Below, piece after piece: positions 1 through 7,798 of a stretch of DNA of 56,573 nt. Below the pieces are notes generated by a model. It was not told where the DNA came from. It saw only the letters and a program-made list of their open reading frames with translations, and made no database searches. The stretch's first letter is position 1; the number at the start of each line of letters is the position of its first letter. A program made the translations under genes and the position numbers. Source of the stretch: Deltaproteobacteria bacterium RIFCSPLOWO2_12_FULL_60_19 (GTDB lineage Bacteria; Desulfobacterota; Binatia; UBA9968); the NCBI GenBank assembly GCA_001798595.1, contig MGSS01000145.1, forward strand, positions 1 through 56,573. The letters are read 5' to 3'.

Positions 1-327
1 CATGCCTGGAAGGAGCCGGTGCGCGCCCTCGGAGAATGCTATAGAGTATTGAAGCCTGGCGGAGTGGCCTGGATTCTGGACCCGGCCCAAATCCTCACTG
101 GTAAGAACTTCCCGCTTTGGCACCGCTCCCTCAACTGGTGGGGAAAGGTCCTGTATAAAGTCTACTCCTGCCTTCCCAGTGCCGGCCCGCCCCGTAGATT
201 TTCCCTGGAAGAGGTAAAAGACCTTCTGGCCAACACCCCTTTTGGGGATGGGACGATAGAGCAAAGGGACGGCATGGCTATCAAATTAAAGAAGAGGATA
301 AGGGAGCGCGCGAATAAGCTCCCCTAA
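1..327 (+). CDS. Class I SAM-dependent methyltransferase, C-terminal part
   Basis: The frame is open from the first base of the window, so the N-terminal half, including the SAM-binding motif I, lies outside. What remains starts with a helix followed by RVLKPGG and a beta strand (VAWILDP), the usual late motif of UbiE/Methyltransf_11-type enzymes, then a basic tail ending ERANKLP. Substrate cannot be told from this part. The gene is convergent with the small minus-strand genes that follow and stops 18 bases before the end of the first of them. Confidence in the methyltransferase fold is good; a specific reaction is not supported. Confidence 0.7.
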   Translation, partial: HAWKEPVRALGECYRVLKPGGVAWILDPAQILTGKNFPLWHRSLNWWGKVLYKVYSCLPSAGPPRRFSLEEVKDLLANTPFGDGTIEQRDGMAIKLKKRIRERANKLP

Positions 328-345
328 GATTCTCGGGCGGTCGTG

Positions 346-516
346 TTAGAAGCGATTTGACATGAGCATCAGTAACGCCGTCAGAGCCGCCGCTGTCAGG
401 CTCGCTTGAATGTGAACCCGCCGCGCCTGGCGCCGAAGCTCCGTTACCGTAGCCGAATCTGAGATTTTCTCTTCTCCTTGATCGAGATTGCGCGCCCCGC
501 GCGCCGCGAGCACCAC
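346..516 (-). CDS. Small protein with C-terminal membrane helix (hypothetical)
   Basis: A 56-residue frame starting GTG directly after the TGA of the upstream small membrane gene, in the same reading frame. It has a charged middle (LDQGEEKISDS) followed by LRRQARRVHIQASL and a hydrophobic stretch (TAAALTALLML) that could be one membrane helix near the C-terminus. I prefer this frame to the overlapping arginine- and serine-rich frame, whose composition looks like an antisense artefact. Because it is in frame with the gene before it, the two could be one protein interrupted by a stop. No family recognised. Confidence 0.35.
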   Translation of the reverse strand: MVLAARGARNLDQGEEKISDSATVTELRRQARRVHIQASLTAAALTALLMLMSNRF

Positions 517-699
517 TCACGTCCTCTCTTTGGCCTGGTAAAGGCCGAGTCCCGCCATCCAGAATGGAAAAAAGACGACAAGCCGCCGCCAGCGGTCTGA
601 GCCACCGACACTCAGCGCGACGGCGATGCCGACGCCTGCCGCGAGCATGACGACGCCCATCACGAGCCGTTTGCGGGTTTCCTTAGGACCGAGGTTCAT
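517..699 (-). CDS. Small two-helix membrane protein (hypothetical)
   Basis: A 60-residue protein beginning MNLGPKETRKR, then two hydrophobic segments (about residues 13-30 and 40-54) separated by a short polar turn with GGSDRWRR. The layout suggests a hairpin in the inner membrane with the basic N-terminus in the cytoplasm. It resembles small YgaP/DUF2892-like membrane proteins in size and shape only; I cannot assign a family. It lies 20 bases after the YkvA-like gene and is probably co-transcribed with it. No strong Shine-Dalgarno sequence is visible. Confidence 0.5.
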   Translation of the reverse strand: MNLGPKETRKRLVMGVVMLAAGVGIAVALSVGGSDRWRRLVVFFPFWMAGLGLYQAKERT

Positions 700-719
700 T
701 TAGGAAACACTTCTTACTT

Positions 720-1112
720 TTAATCCTTCGTCGCTCGAAAAATCAAACCGATAAGCCAAAGCGCCAGAGCAATCCACATCGCGATGATGACACTGGCGGC
801 GAACCAGCGGGCTGGGGTTTTTGCCGTTGCCGTGAGCCGGGCTCTTTCCCGGCACTCGGCCAGCACGTCGGGCGGAATCAATTTCAGCAGGAAGTAGATG
901 CCCAACGGGACCAGGATCAAATCGTCCAGGTATCCCAGGACAGGGATGAAGTCGGGGATGAGATCAATCGGGCTGAGGGCGTAGGCGACGATGCAGATCG
1001 CCAGCAGCTTCGCGTGCCAGGGGACGCGCGGGTCTTTGGCGGCTAGGTAAAGGGCGTGAACTTCCTGCTTAAGCTGCGCCGCTCGTTGCCTCCAGTGCTC
1101 CAGTGGCCTCAC
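720..1112 (-). CDS. YkvA family (DUF1232) membrane protein
   Basis: 130 residues with the characteristic DUF1232 core around residues 35-75: a hydrophobic helix, then YALSPIDLIPDFIPVLGYLD, which is diagnostic of the family, and a second hydrophobic segment. A further C-terminal membrane helix (WFAASVIIAMWIALALWLIG) is present. The function of the family is not established; members are small inner-membrane proteins. The start is GTG at 1112, 17 bases after the stop of the gamma-carbonic-anhydrase-like gene, so the two are probably in one minus-strand operon. Confidence 0.85.
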   Translation of the reverse strand: MRPLEHWRQRAAQLKQEVHALYLAAKDPRVPWHAKLLAICIVAYALSPIDLIPDFIPVLGYLDDLILVPLGIYFLLKLIPPDVLAECRERARLTATAKTPARWFAASVIIAMWIALALWLIGLIFRATKD

Positions 1113-1129
1113 ATCAGTCCGGTCGTGTT

Positions 1130-1657
1130 TCAGCCAATAATCTTATACGCGCCGCCGAGATAATTGCGGGACAGATTCACATAAGTGCTTGAGCCCATCT
1201 TGATCCAGTTCAAGGCTTCGCCGCCGATCTCTTTCTTCACCTTGGCCGGGCTTCCCGCGGCCAGCACGCGCGGCGGGATTTTGGTGTGCGGCACGACGAC
1301 GCTGCCGGCGGCGATCAGGGATTCTTCTCCGATCTCAACGTCTTCCAGCAGGGTGACGTTCATTCCGATGATCGCCCCGCGGCGGATGAGGGTTCCCTCC
1401 ATGATCGCGCCGTGGCCGACGGTGACATCGTCTTCGATGACCGTAGGGGCTTCGCCCGAGTGCAGCACGCAGTTGTCCTGAATGCTGGTGCGCGCGCCGA
1501 CGACGATGGGATTGTCATTCTGGTCGGATCTGATGACCGCGCCGAACCAGACGCTCGCCTCCTCGCCTACGATGACGTCGCCGATAATGACTGCGGTCGG
1601 CGCGATGAAAGCCGTCGGCGCGATCTTCGGCCTGCGGCCCTTGTATTCAATGATCAT
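1130..1657 (-). CDS. Gamma-carbonic-anhydrase-like hexapeptide-repeat protein
   Basis: 175 residues made of left-handed beta-helix hexapeptide repeats (for example AFIAPTAVIIGDVIVGEEASV) with the YrdA/PaaY pattern: residues RSDQN near 53-57, then the histidine-containing segments VLHSGEAP and TVGHGAIMEG that supply the three zinc-binding histidines in gamma carbonic anhydrases. I set the start at ATG 1657 because GGAGG stands 7 bases upstream; a longer frame exists but lacks such a site. Family members hydrate CO2 or act on acyl-CoA substrates, and which applies here is not visible. First gene of a short minus-strand group with the YkvA-like gene. Confidence 0.85.
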   Translation of the reverse strand: MIIEYKGRRPKIAPTAFIAPTAVIIGDVIVGEEASVWFGAVIRSDQNDNPIVVGARTSIQDNCVLHSGEAPTVIEDDVTVGHGAIMEGTLIRRGAIIGMNVTLLEDVEIGEESLIAAGSVVVPHTKIPPRVLAAGSPAKVKKEIGGEALNWIKMGSSTYVNLSRNYLGGAYKIIG

Positions 1658-1721
1658 GCGGTAGCCTCCAGGAAAAGATGGCGTCACTCTAGATAACCGA
1701 TCGAGATAACGCAAGCTATCG

Positions 1722-1803
1722 GCAGTCAGGAATCGGGAATTAGGGATTGGGAATCGGGGATTAGCGGGAAGCTGAGAGCCGAGCGATGAGAGCTAAGAGC
1801 TAT
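1722..1803. repeat. Low-complexity spacer built from GGGAAT/GGGATT and GAGAGC words
   Basis: Between the lhgO stop and the gamma-carbonic-anhydrase start the sequence is a run of near-repeats: AATCGGGAAT, TAGGGATTGG, GAATCGGGGATTAG, followed by GCTGAGAGC and GAGAGCTAAGAGC. It codes for nothing convincing. It belongs to the class of word-repeat spacers seen at several other gene boundaries in this window. Confidence 0.6.
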
Positions 1804-3033
1804 TCAAGCGCTCAGTCCAAACGCCTTTGCCGCGGTGTCGACGATTTTTTCTCCGATGGCGAGCGACGCCGTGGCGCCGGGGGAAGGGGCGTTGAGGACG
1901 TGGATCGCGTTGCCGGTCTGTTGGATGACGAAATCATCCACCAGCGCCCCGCTGGTGGAGACGGCCTGCGCGCGCACGCCGCTGCCGCTTGGAACCAAGT
2001 CTTCATTGCGCACTTCCGGAACCAATCGCCTGAGCGCCCGGACCATGGCGGACTTGACGAGCGAGCGGTAGCTCTCTTCGACTCCCATGCGCCAGTACTT
2101 TGCCGCCATCGCCCAAAAGCCGCGGTAGGACAGCGTCTCCACGATGTGGCGGAAGTCGATGTCCGTCTTGCGATAGCCCTCGCGTGCCAGGGCGAGGACC
2201 GCGTTGGGCCCGACTTCGACTTCCCCATGGATGGTTTTGGTAAAATGGACGCCGACGAAGGGAAATCGCGGATCGGGTACGGGGTAGATCAGGCCTCCGA
2301 CCAGAGATCGCCGCTCGGGAACGAGCCGGTAGTACTCGCCCCGGAATGGAATGATGCGCAGGCTCTCGCCCGCAGGCTCTCCGCGCGTCATCATCCGCGC
2401 CAGTTGATCGGAGAAGAGACCGCCGCAATTGATCAGATATCTCGAGCGAAACTCGCCTGACGGCGTCTCCAGGATTATCGCGCCGCCGCTCGTTTTGATG
2501 CCCCGGACTTCGCTGGAAGTCGCGATCTCTCCGCCCAGTTGCTTGAAGATATCGGCGTAGGTTGCCGCTACCCGGGTAAAGTCGATGATGCCGGTCGCCG
2601 GCGAGTAGAGCGCGCGGATTCCCCGCGCGTGGGGCTCGATCTCTTTGAGCCGTTCGGGGCCGATCATCTCCAGCCCGCGCACCCCGTTGGCCGTTCCACG
2701 GCGCCTGAGCTCTTCCAACCGGGGGAGATCTTCGGGCCGGCCTGCGACGACCACTTTTCCGCAGAGCTCGTAAGGGATGGCGTGCCGGTCGCAGAAATCG
2801 AGCAGCGCCCGCCTGCCGGCGACGCAGGTTTGCGATTTCAGCGAGCCCGGCTTGTAGTAGATCCCCGCGTGGATCACGCCGCTGTTGTGGCCGGTCTGAT
2901 GGCGGGCGATTTCGGCCTCTTTTTCCAGCACGAGGAGCCGGCGGCCGGGATAGCGCTGCGCGAGCTTCATCGCGGCGGCCAGGCCGACGATGCCGCCGCC
3001 GATTACCACGATGTCATAGGTGTTTTCTGTCAT
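1804..3033 (-). CDS. lhgO: L-2-hydroxyglutarate oxidase (FAD-dependent)
   Basis: 409 residues. The N-terminus carries the FAD dinucleotide motif VVIGGGIVGLAAA (residues 10-22), followed by the LhgO-typical RHQTGHNSGVIHAGIYY (44-60) and a C-terminal GSGVRAQA then NAPSPGATASLAIGE. These identify the DAO-family enzyme that oxidises L-2-hydroxyglutarate to 2-oxoglutarate and passes electrons to the membrane quinone pool. Length matches the family. It appears monocistronic: low-complexity spacers lie on both sides. Members were once annotated as aminobutyraldehyde or glycerol-3-phosphate oxidases, but the HNSGVIHAG segment favours LhgO. Confidence 0.9.
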   Translation of the reverse strand: MTENTYDIVVIGGGIVGLAAAMKLAQRYPGRRLLVLEKEAEIARHQTGHNSGVIHAGIYYKPGSLKSQTCVAGRRALLDFCDRHAIPYELCGKVVVAGRPEDLPRLEELRRRGTANGVRGLEMIGPERLKEIEPHARGIRALYSPATGIIDFTRVAATYADIFKQLGGEIATSSEVRGIKTSGGAIILETPSGEFRSRYLINCGGLFSDQLARMMTRGEPAGESLRIIPFRGEYYRLVPERRSLVGGLIYPVPDPRFPFVGVHFTKTIHGEVEVGPNAVLALAREGYRKTDIDFRHIVETLSYRGFWAMAAKYWRMGVEESYRSLVKSAMVRALRRLVPEVRNEDLVPSGSGVRAQAVSTSGALVDDFVIQQTGNAIHVLNAPSPGATASLAIGEKIVDTAAKAFGLSA

Positions 3034-3050
3034 AGTTCTTTCCCCTACAG

Positions 3051-3110
3051 ATTGAACGATTTGAACAACTTGAACGTATTCCCAGGTTCAAAATCGTTCA
3101 ACAAGTTCAA
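3051..3110. repeat. Word-repeat hairpin spacer (GAAC/GTTC)
   Basis: Left half: ATTGAACGATTTGAACAACT then TGAACG, from 3051. Right half: TTCAAAATCGTTCAACAAG then TTCAA, from 3086. The same short word appears several times on the left and as its complement on the right, giving an imperfect hairpin with about 24-base arms around ATTCCCAGG. It lies just upstream of lhgO and downstream of the alcohol dehydrogenase gene on the same strand. Confidence 0.65.
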
Positions 3111-3135
3111 GGTGGCGTCAGGCCGCCGGCACCAG

Positions 3136-4143
3136 CTAGGTCCCTCGAATATCCGCCACGGCTGCGCCGCGGATTCCGCTCTGTTTGAGCTTCCAGAGCG
3201 CCTGGTTGATCTCGGCAAGCGGAAAAACCTCCACTTCCGGCCGCAGCGGAATCTCCCGCGCCAGGCTGAGCAATTCCTCGGCGTCGCGCCGTGTCGCGTT
3301 GGCCACGCTGCGAATCCTCCGTTCGTGATACAGCAACCGGCCATAATCGATCTCGGGGATTTGCGTCATCGCGATCCCCGCCAACGCCACGGTTCCCCCT
3401 TTTTCCAGGACGGCGAGCGCGTCGAGGACCAGTCCTCCCGCGGGCGCGAAGATGATCGCTGCCTGAACCTTCTGCCGCGGTCTGTCTTCGGCGCGGCCGA
3501 CCCAGGCCGCGCCGAGAGTTCGGGCGAGCTTCTGATGTTCTTCACCGCGAGTAAAAACGTAGACTTCGCAGCCCCGGTGGCGCGCCAGCTGGATGACGAT
3601 ATGGGCGGAGGCGCCGAAGCCGAACAGCCCGAGCCGCTCGCCGCGCGCGATCTCGCTCAACCGCAACGCGCGATAGCCGATCACTCCGGCGCAGAGGAGC
3701 GGGGCGGCCTGGTGGTCGGAGAGACCGGGCGGGAGAGGGTAGGCAAACGCTTCCTCGACCAGAGCACATTCGGCGTAACCGCCGTGGGCGTGGAGACCGG
3801 TAAACTCGGCCCGATCGCAAAGGTTCTCGCTTCCTCTCGCGCAGAACGAACAGTCCCCGCAGGCGTGTCGCAGCCACGCGATGCCGACGCGATCGCCTTC
3901 ATGGAATCGCCGGGTCCGGCGGCCGCGCGCCTCGACCACGCCTACGATCTGATGGCCCGGCACCAGGGGCAGTTTGGGCAAGGGGATGTCGCCTTCAACG
4001 ATGTGCAGGTCGGTGTGGCAGAGAGCGCAGGCGGAAACGCGCAGGCGGACCTCGCGTTCGCCCGGCGCGGGGAGCGGCATCTCCGTCAGCTCAAGCGGCT
4101 GTTCGACAATCGGCTTGGGAGTGCGCAGCAGCGCGGCGAGCAT
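3136..4143 (-). CDS. Zinc-dependent alcohol dehydrogenase family protein
   Basis: 335 residues of the medium-chain dehydrogenase/reductase family. Catalytic-zinc residues are in CALCHTDLH (about 37-45) and GHQIVG (about 64, with Gln where Glu is usual). The structural-zinc cysteines are in CGDCSFCARGSENLC (about 97-111). The nucleotide-binding glycine motif is present as LGLFGFGASAH near residue 173. The substrate is an alcohol or aldehyde not definable from sequence. It lies upstream of lhgO in the minus direction, separated by the hairpin spacer, and downstream of mlaC. Confidence 0.85.
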   Translation of the reverse strand: MLAALLRTPKPIVEQPLELTEMPLPAPGEREVRLRVSACALCHTDLHIVEGDIPLPKLPLVPGHQIVGVVEARGRRTRRFHEGDRVGIAWLRHACGDCSFCARGSENLCDRAEFTGLHAHGGYAECALVEEAFAYPLPPGLSDHQAAPLLCAGVIGYRALRLSEIARGERLGLFGFGASAHIVIQLARHRGCEVYVFTRGEEHQKLARTLGAAWVGRAEDRPRQKVQAAIIFAPAGGLVLDALAVLEKGGTVALAGIAMTQIPEIDYGRLLYHERRIRSVANATRRDAEELLSLAREIPLRPEVEVFPLAEINQALWKLKQSGIRGAAVADIRGT

Positions 4144-4191
4144 GCGAGGGCGGTAGTCCCGAACGAAGCGTAGCGAGCCGGGGGGTGACGG

Positions 4192-4815
4192 TTATTTTTT
4201 GTCGCCCTTAAACTCGATCTGCTTGTCTTTCATCCTGCGGACCAGCTCTTCATAGGACTGGTTTGCGAGGATCCGGTTGAACTGGGCGCGATAATTATTG
4301 ATAACGCTGATGTTCTCGACCACGACATCGTACACCTTCCACTCCGTGCCGACGCGATGGGCGCGGTAATTGAGGGAAAACTCTTCGCCCTTGCCGCTGA
4401 CGACCCGGCTCTGCACCTCGGCGAAGTTGTTGTCCAGCGTCTCCTTGAGGAACATAACCTTCTCGTCCTTGTAGGCCTCGATCTGATTGACATAGGTCCG
4501 CTCCAACAGGTCGGTAAAGAGCTTGACGAACTCCTCCTGGTCGTTCGGGCTGAGCTTGCGCCACTGGGTTCCGAGCGAGCGCTTTGACATCTCGGGAAAA
4601 TCGAACCGGGCAAAAATGGCCTCACGCAACTGTTCGCGCCGCTCCTTTTTCGCCGCATCGCCCTTCAGGCGCGGGTTCTTGAGAATGCCCAGGATGTGAT
4701 CGACCGTGCTCTGGACCTGTTCGGTCGGCGCGCCCGCGCTTGCCGGCCCAGGCATCGCGGCCAAAAACAAAAACAGCATTAACCCCGCTAGGGTGGTAGT
4801 TCTTTTGCGCGTCAT
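4192..4815 (-). CDS. mlaC: MlaC-type periplasmic phospholipid-binding protein
   Basis: 207 residues with an N-terminal signal peptide (TLAGLMLFLFLAAMPGPASA, residues 8-27) and the Tol_Tol_Ttg2/MlaC domain after it, including KRSLGTQWRKLSP and VYDVVVENISVINNYRAQF, typical of the family. MlaC carries phospholipid between the outer-membrane MlaA complex and the inner-membrane MlaFEDB transporter. It is the last gene of the mlaE-mlaF-mlaD-mlaC operon and overlaps mlaD by four bases, so translation is likely coupled. Some relatives are annotated toluene-tolerance protein Ttg2D. Confidence 0.9.
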   Translation of the reverse strand: MTRKRTTTLAGLMLFLFLAAMPGPASAGAPTEQVQSTVDHILGILKNPRLKGDAAKKERREQLREAIFARFDFPEMSKRSLGTQWRKLSPNDQEEFVKLFTDLLERTYVNQIEAYKDEKVMFLKETLDNNFAEVQSRVVSGKGEEFSLNYRAHRVGTEWKVYDVVVENISVINNYRAQFNRILANQSYEELVRRMKDKQIEFKGDKK

Positions 4816-5291
4816 TTCTGTTCTTCACCTTTCTTATCACTTTTTGGTGAGGTGACATCCCCTCCGATGACTTTTGCGATGAGATCCATAAGATCCGGCG
4901 GCGACTCGGTCTCGCGGATTTTGCCGCCTGGCTTGATGATCTGATCCGAAGCGCCGGGGCTAAGCAGGATGAATTTATCCCCGATCAGCCCGCGCGCCCG
5001 TACCGAAGCGATCACGTCCTCCGTGAGCTTGACATGTTCTTCGATCCTCAGCCCGAGCCGCGCCTTCTCATCCGCGAGAGACAGCGACTCGACCCGCCCG
5101 ACTTTGACTCCCGCGATCTCGACCGGGTCGCCGTTTTTCAAACCCGCGACCGACGCGAAGTCGGCATAGAGAACGTAACCGGTGTTCGACAGCACCTCCA
5201 GTTTCCCCAGCCTGATGGCGATATACCCCAGGCAGAGGATACCCACAAGAACGAAGATACCTACCATAATTTCGGTGCGAGCCTGGTTCAC
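4812..5291 (-). CDS. mlaD: MlaD, MCE-domain subunit of the Mla transporter
   Basis: 159 residues: an N-terminal membrane helix (MVGIFVLVGILCLGYIAI, residues 10-27) and an MCE domain (YADFASVAGLKNGDPVEIAG then VKVGRV, about 42-67; RARGLIGDKFILLSPGA, about 98-114). MlaD anchors to the MlaE permease and its hexamer forms the lipid channel. Length matches short MlaD proteins. It lies 11 bases after mlaF and overlaps mlaC, consistent with one transport complex. No mlaB is visible. Confidence 0.92.
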   Translation of the reverse strand: MNQARTEIMVGIFVLVGILCLGYIAIRLGKLEVLSNTGYVLYADFASVAGLKNGDPVEIAGVKVGRVESLSLADEKARLGLRIEEHVKLTEDVIASVRARGLIGDKFILLSPGASDQIIKPGGKIRETESPPDLMDLIAKVIGGDVTSPKSDKKGEEQK

Positions 5292-5302
5292 GTGAAGTTC
5301 TC

Positions 5303-6049
5303 CTACATGACCTCGATCGGCCCTTCCAGCTCCCCACGGAGAAACTGCCGGACGGCCGGATTTTCTGAGACGACGAACTCTTTGGTCGGGGCCACCGCTT
5401 GGATCACGCCGTCGGCCAGCATAGCCACCCGGTCGGAGAACTTAAAGACTTCCGGGATGTCATGGCTGACCATCACTCCCGTAAAGCCGAAGGTCGCGTG
5501 CATCCGCGCGATCAGCTGGTGGATGCTCTTGCCCAGCAATGGGTCCAGGCCGGTCGTGGGTTCGTCGAATAGCACGATCTCCGGATCCATCACCAGGGCG
5601 CGCGCCAGCCCCGCCCTCTTTTTCATTCCGCCGCTTACCTCGGCGGGATATTTGTAGCCCATGCTTTCAAGTCCGACCTGGCGCAGCCGCTCACTAACCT
5701 TGTCGCGGATATCCGCTTCGCCCAGCTCGGTCTTTTCACGTAGAGGGAAGGCGACATTATCAAAAATGGTCATGAAATCAAGCAGCGCCGCCCCTTGAAA
5801 CAGCACGCCGAATTTCTGCCGTATCTGGTTCAGCGCCCGGTCGCCCAACCTGGTGATATCGGCGCCGTCCACCAGGATCTGTCCGCGCTCGGGGAGCAGG
5901 AGCGCATTCAGGTGTTTCAACAACACGGTTTTGCCGGAGCCGCTGCCGCCGATGATCGTCGTGATCTTCCCCGTTTCGATGTCGAGGTTGACCCCTTTGA
6001 GCACCTGGTGGCCGGCGAAGTTCTTGTACAAGTCGATGACGCGAATCAT
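5303..6049 (-). CDS. mlaF: MlaF, ATPase subunit of the Mla transporter
   Basis: 248 residues. Walker A is GGSGSGKT (about 35-42), the signature is SGGMKKRAGLARAL (about 139-152), and Walker B is EIVLFDEPTTGLDP. KKRAG after the signature is characteristic of MlaF/MCE-associated ATPases, which drive phospholipid movement through MlaE. It is followed by mlaD after 11 bases and preceded by mlaE after six. Confidence 0.93.
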   Translation of the reverse strand: MIRVIDLYKNFAGHQVLKGVNLDIETGKITTIIGGSGSGKTVLLKHLNALLLPERGQILVDGADITRLGDRALNQIRQKFGVLFQGAALLDFMTIFDNVAFPLREKTELGEADIRDKVSERLRQVGLESMGYKYPAEVSGGMKKRAGLARALVMDPEIVLFDEPTTGLDPLLGKSIHQLIARMHATFGFTGVMVSHDIPEVFKFSDRVAMLADGVIQAVAPTKEFVVSENPAVRQFLRGELEGPIEVM

Positions 6050-6055
6050 GGGGTC

Positions 6056-6826
6056 TCAGAGCATAATCGAGGTCAAAAAGTAATCCCACACCAGGATCAG
6101 GACAAACGACAGCACCACCGATTCGGTGGTCGCTTGACTCACACCGGTGGCCATCGGGGGCGCGTTGAAACCTTTGTAACAACAAACCCACGTGATGATG
6201 AGGCCGAAGCTCACCGATTTCAAAAGCCCGCTATAGACGTCCTGAAAGACCACGCTGCCTTCCATCCCCGCGAAATAGCTGCCGGAGCTTACCCCGAGCA
6301 GCTCAACGCCGATCAGAAAAGCGCCGTAGATGCCGACCACGTTGAAGATCGAGGTCAGCAGCGGCATGGCGATCAGGCCGGCGATAATCCGCGGAGACAC
6401 CAGATATTTCACGGGATTGATGGCCATGGAATAAAGCGCGTCGATCTGTTCCGTCACCCGCATGGTGCCAAGCTCCGCGGCCATCGCCGAGCCGGTTCTG
6501 CCGGTCACCATAAAGGCCGAAAGGACGGGACCCAGCTCGCGCAGCAATGCCAAAGCCACCGCCGAGCCGAGCCAGCTTTCGGCGTTGAACTTCCTGAGGC
6601 TATAATAGCCCTGCAAGCCCAGGACCATGCCGGTAAAGGCGCCGGACAAAACCACCACCGACAGGGAATCCACGCCAATCTCTTTGATGTGTTTGACGAT
6701 CAGGCGAAGCTTTGCCGGCGGTCGAAAGACCCAGGCAAAGGCGGAGAGGAGAAACAGAAAGCCTCGACCCATGCCGAAGAGATGAGCGGTTGTGACAGCG
6801 CCGATTTGACGGACGATGAAAAGCAT
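6056..6826 (-). CDS. mlaE: MlaE, permease subunit of the Mla transporter
   Basis: 256 residues from the ATG at 6826; the frame is open further upstream, but that part (rich in R, E and H) is not homologous and would run over the divergent methyltransferase gene. The protein has the MlaE signature: VVVLSGAFTGMVLGLQ, ALLRELGPVLSAFMVTGRTG, MRVTEQIDALYSMAINP, and several membrane helices. It forms the inner-membrane core of the phospholipid transporter with MlaF and MlaD. No clear Shine-Dalgarno sequence precedes the start. First gene of the operon. Confidence 0.9.
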   Translation of the reverse strand: MLFIVRQIGAVTTAHLFGMGRGFLFLLSAFAWVFRPPAKLRLIVKHIKEIGVDSLSVVVLSGAFTGMVLGLQGYYSLRKFNAESWLGSAVALALLRELGPVLSAFMVTGRTGSAMAAELGTMRVTEQIDALYSMAINPVKYLVSPRIIAGLIAMPLLTSIFNVVGIYGAFLIGVELLGVSSGSYFAGMEGSVVFQDVYSGLLKSVSFGLIITWVCCYKGFNAPPMATGVSQATTESVVLSFVLILVWDYFLTSIML

Positions 6827-6859
6827 GTTGGTGTTGTGTGTGGGTCGATTAGCATCACG

Positions 6860-6888
6860 CTCATATAAAAAACCGGAGCAATTTGCAA
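6860..6888 (-). promoter_or_regulatory. Candidate sigma-70 promoter for the mla operon
   Basis: Read on the minus strand, TTGCAA (6888-6883) is followed after 17 bases by TATGAG (6865-6860), each matching four of six consensus positions. It lies in the 66-base gap between the divergent mlaE and methyltransferase genes, about 34 bases before the mlaE start. It is the best -35/-10 pair in the gap but not a strong one. Confidence 0.35.
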
Positions 6889-6892
6889 GCGC

Positions 6893-7657
6893 ATGAGTCA
6901 ATCTCCGAAGGCGGGAAAAGACGAGACCGTGGATATTCTCCTCGATGGGCGGCTCCGGATCATTCAGGGCAGCCGGGGATACCGTCTTTCGCTCGATGCT
7001 CTCCTGTTGGCCCGTTTCGCGGCGGTTTCGACCGGCGCTTCGGTGATCGACTTGGGGTCGGGAAACGGCGCGGTGGCGCTCGCCCTGGCGGTGCGCGCCC
7101 CGTCGGCCCGGCTTACCGGGCTGGAAATCCAAGAAAAGATGGTCGAACGGGCCAGGCGCAGCATCGCGCTGAACTCATTCGGCGATAGGCTGTCGATGGT
7201 TCACGGCGATGTCTGCGCGTTCGAGCGGCTCTTTCGGCCGGGGAGCTTCGACCTCGCGGTCTCGAACCCGCCCTACCGCCGCCTGAACAGCGGGCGGATG
7301 AATCCTGACGATGAAAAGCGCACGGCGCGCCACGAGGTGAGAGGGCGTCTCGGCGACTTTGTCCGGGCCGCGCGGTACCTGCTGCGTCATGGCGGCCGGC
7401 TCGCCGTGGTTTATCCCGCCGCGCGTCTCGTGGATCTGCTCCAAACGATGCGGGAGGAAGAGCTGGAGCCGAAGCGCATCCGCATGGTCCATTCTTTTGC
7501 CGGGAGCGAGGCCGTGCTTGCGCTGGCGGAGGGGGTCAAGGGAGGACGGCGCGAGCTGGAAGTGGAGGCGCCCTTTGTGATGTACGACGATAAAAAAAAG
7601 CACACGCGGGAGATGGAGGAGCTCCTCGCGGGACGGCAGCCGGCAAGTCCGCATTAG
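6893..7657 (+). CDS. TrmN6/YfiC-type tRNA adenine-N6 methyltransferase
   Basis: 254 residues. The SAM motif is VIDLGSGNGAVALALA (about 51-66) and the catalytic motif is NPPYRR (about 125-130), the N-P-P-Y signature of N6-adenine and protein-glutamine methyltransferases. The N-terminal ILLDGRLRIIQGSRGYRLS and the spacing to NPPY match the TrmN6/YfiC family that methylates A37 of tRNA-Val; other small-substrate members exist, so the target is inferred. Divergent from mlaE and followed by a stem-loop region. Confidence 0.8.
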   Translation: MSQSPKAGKDETVDILLDGRLRIIQGSRGYRLSLDALLLARFAAVSTGASVIDLGSGNGAVALALAVRAPSARLTGLEIQEKMVERARRSIALNSFGDRLSMVHGDVCAFERLFRPGSFDLAVSNPPYRRLNSGRMNPDDEKRTARHEVRGRLGDFVRAARYLLRHGGRLAVVYPAARLVDLLQTMREEELEPKRIRMVHSFAGSEAVLALAEGVKGGRRELEVEAPFVMYDDKKKHTREMEELLAGRQPASPH

Positions 7658-7668
7658 TTGCGCTCTCA

Positions 7669-7755
7669 GGGACGAGCCTCTCCGGTCGACGGCAATAGGT
7701 CCGTGCCTTGAGGCGACCTTTACGGCCGGTGCCGTCGTCCGTCGTGGCTCGCCCC
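7669..7755. repeat. Long imperfect stem-loop with nested arms
   Basis: Outer arms GGGACGAGCC (7669-7678) and GGCTCGCCCC (7746-7755), inner arms CGACGGCA (7687-7694) and TGCCGTCG (7730-7737), with partial pairing between, and AGGTC/GACCT (7697-7701 and 7715-7719) inside a 35-base loop. The outer right arm can also pair with ACGGGG just downstream (CCCCGT 7752-7757 with ACGGGG 7766-7771), so two folds exclude each other. It lies between the convergent methyltransferase and dciA genes. Confidence 0.5.
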
Positions 7756-7798
7756 GTCGAGCGACACGGGGTCAGGGGGTTTTATACCGGAAATCCGG

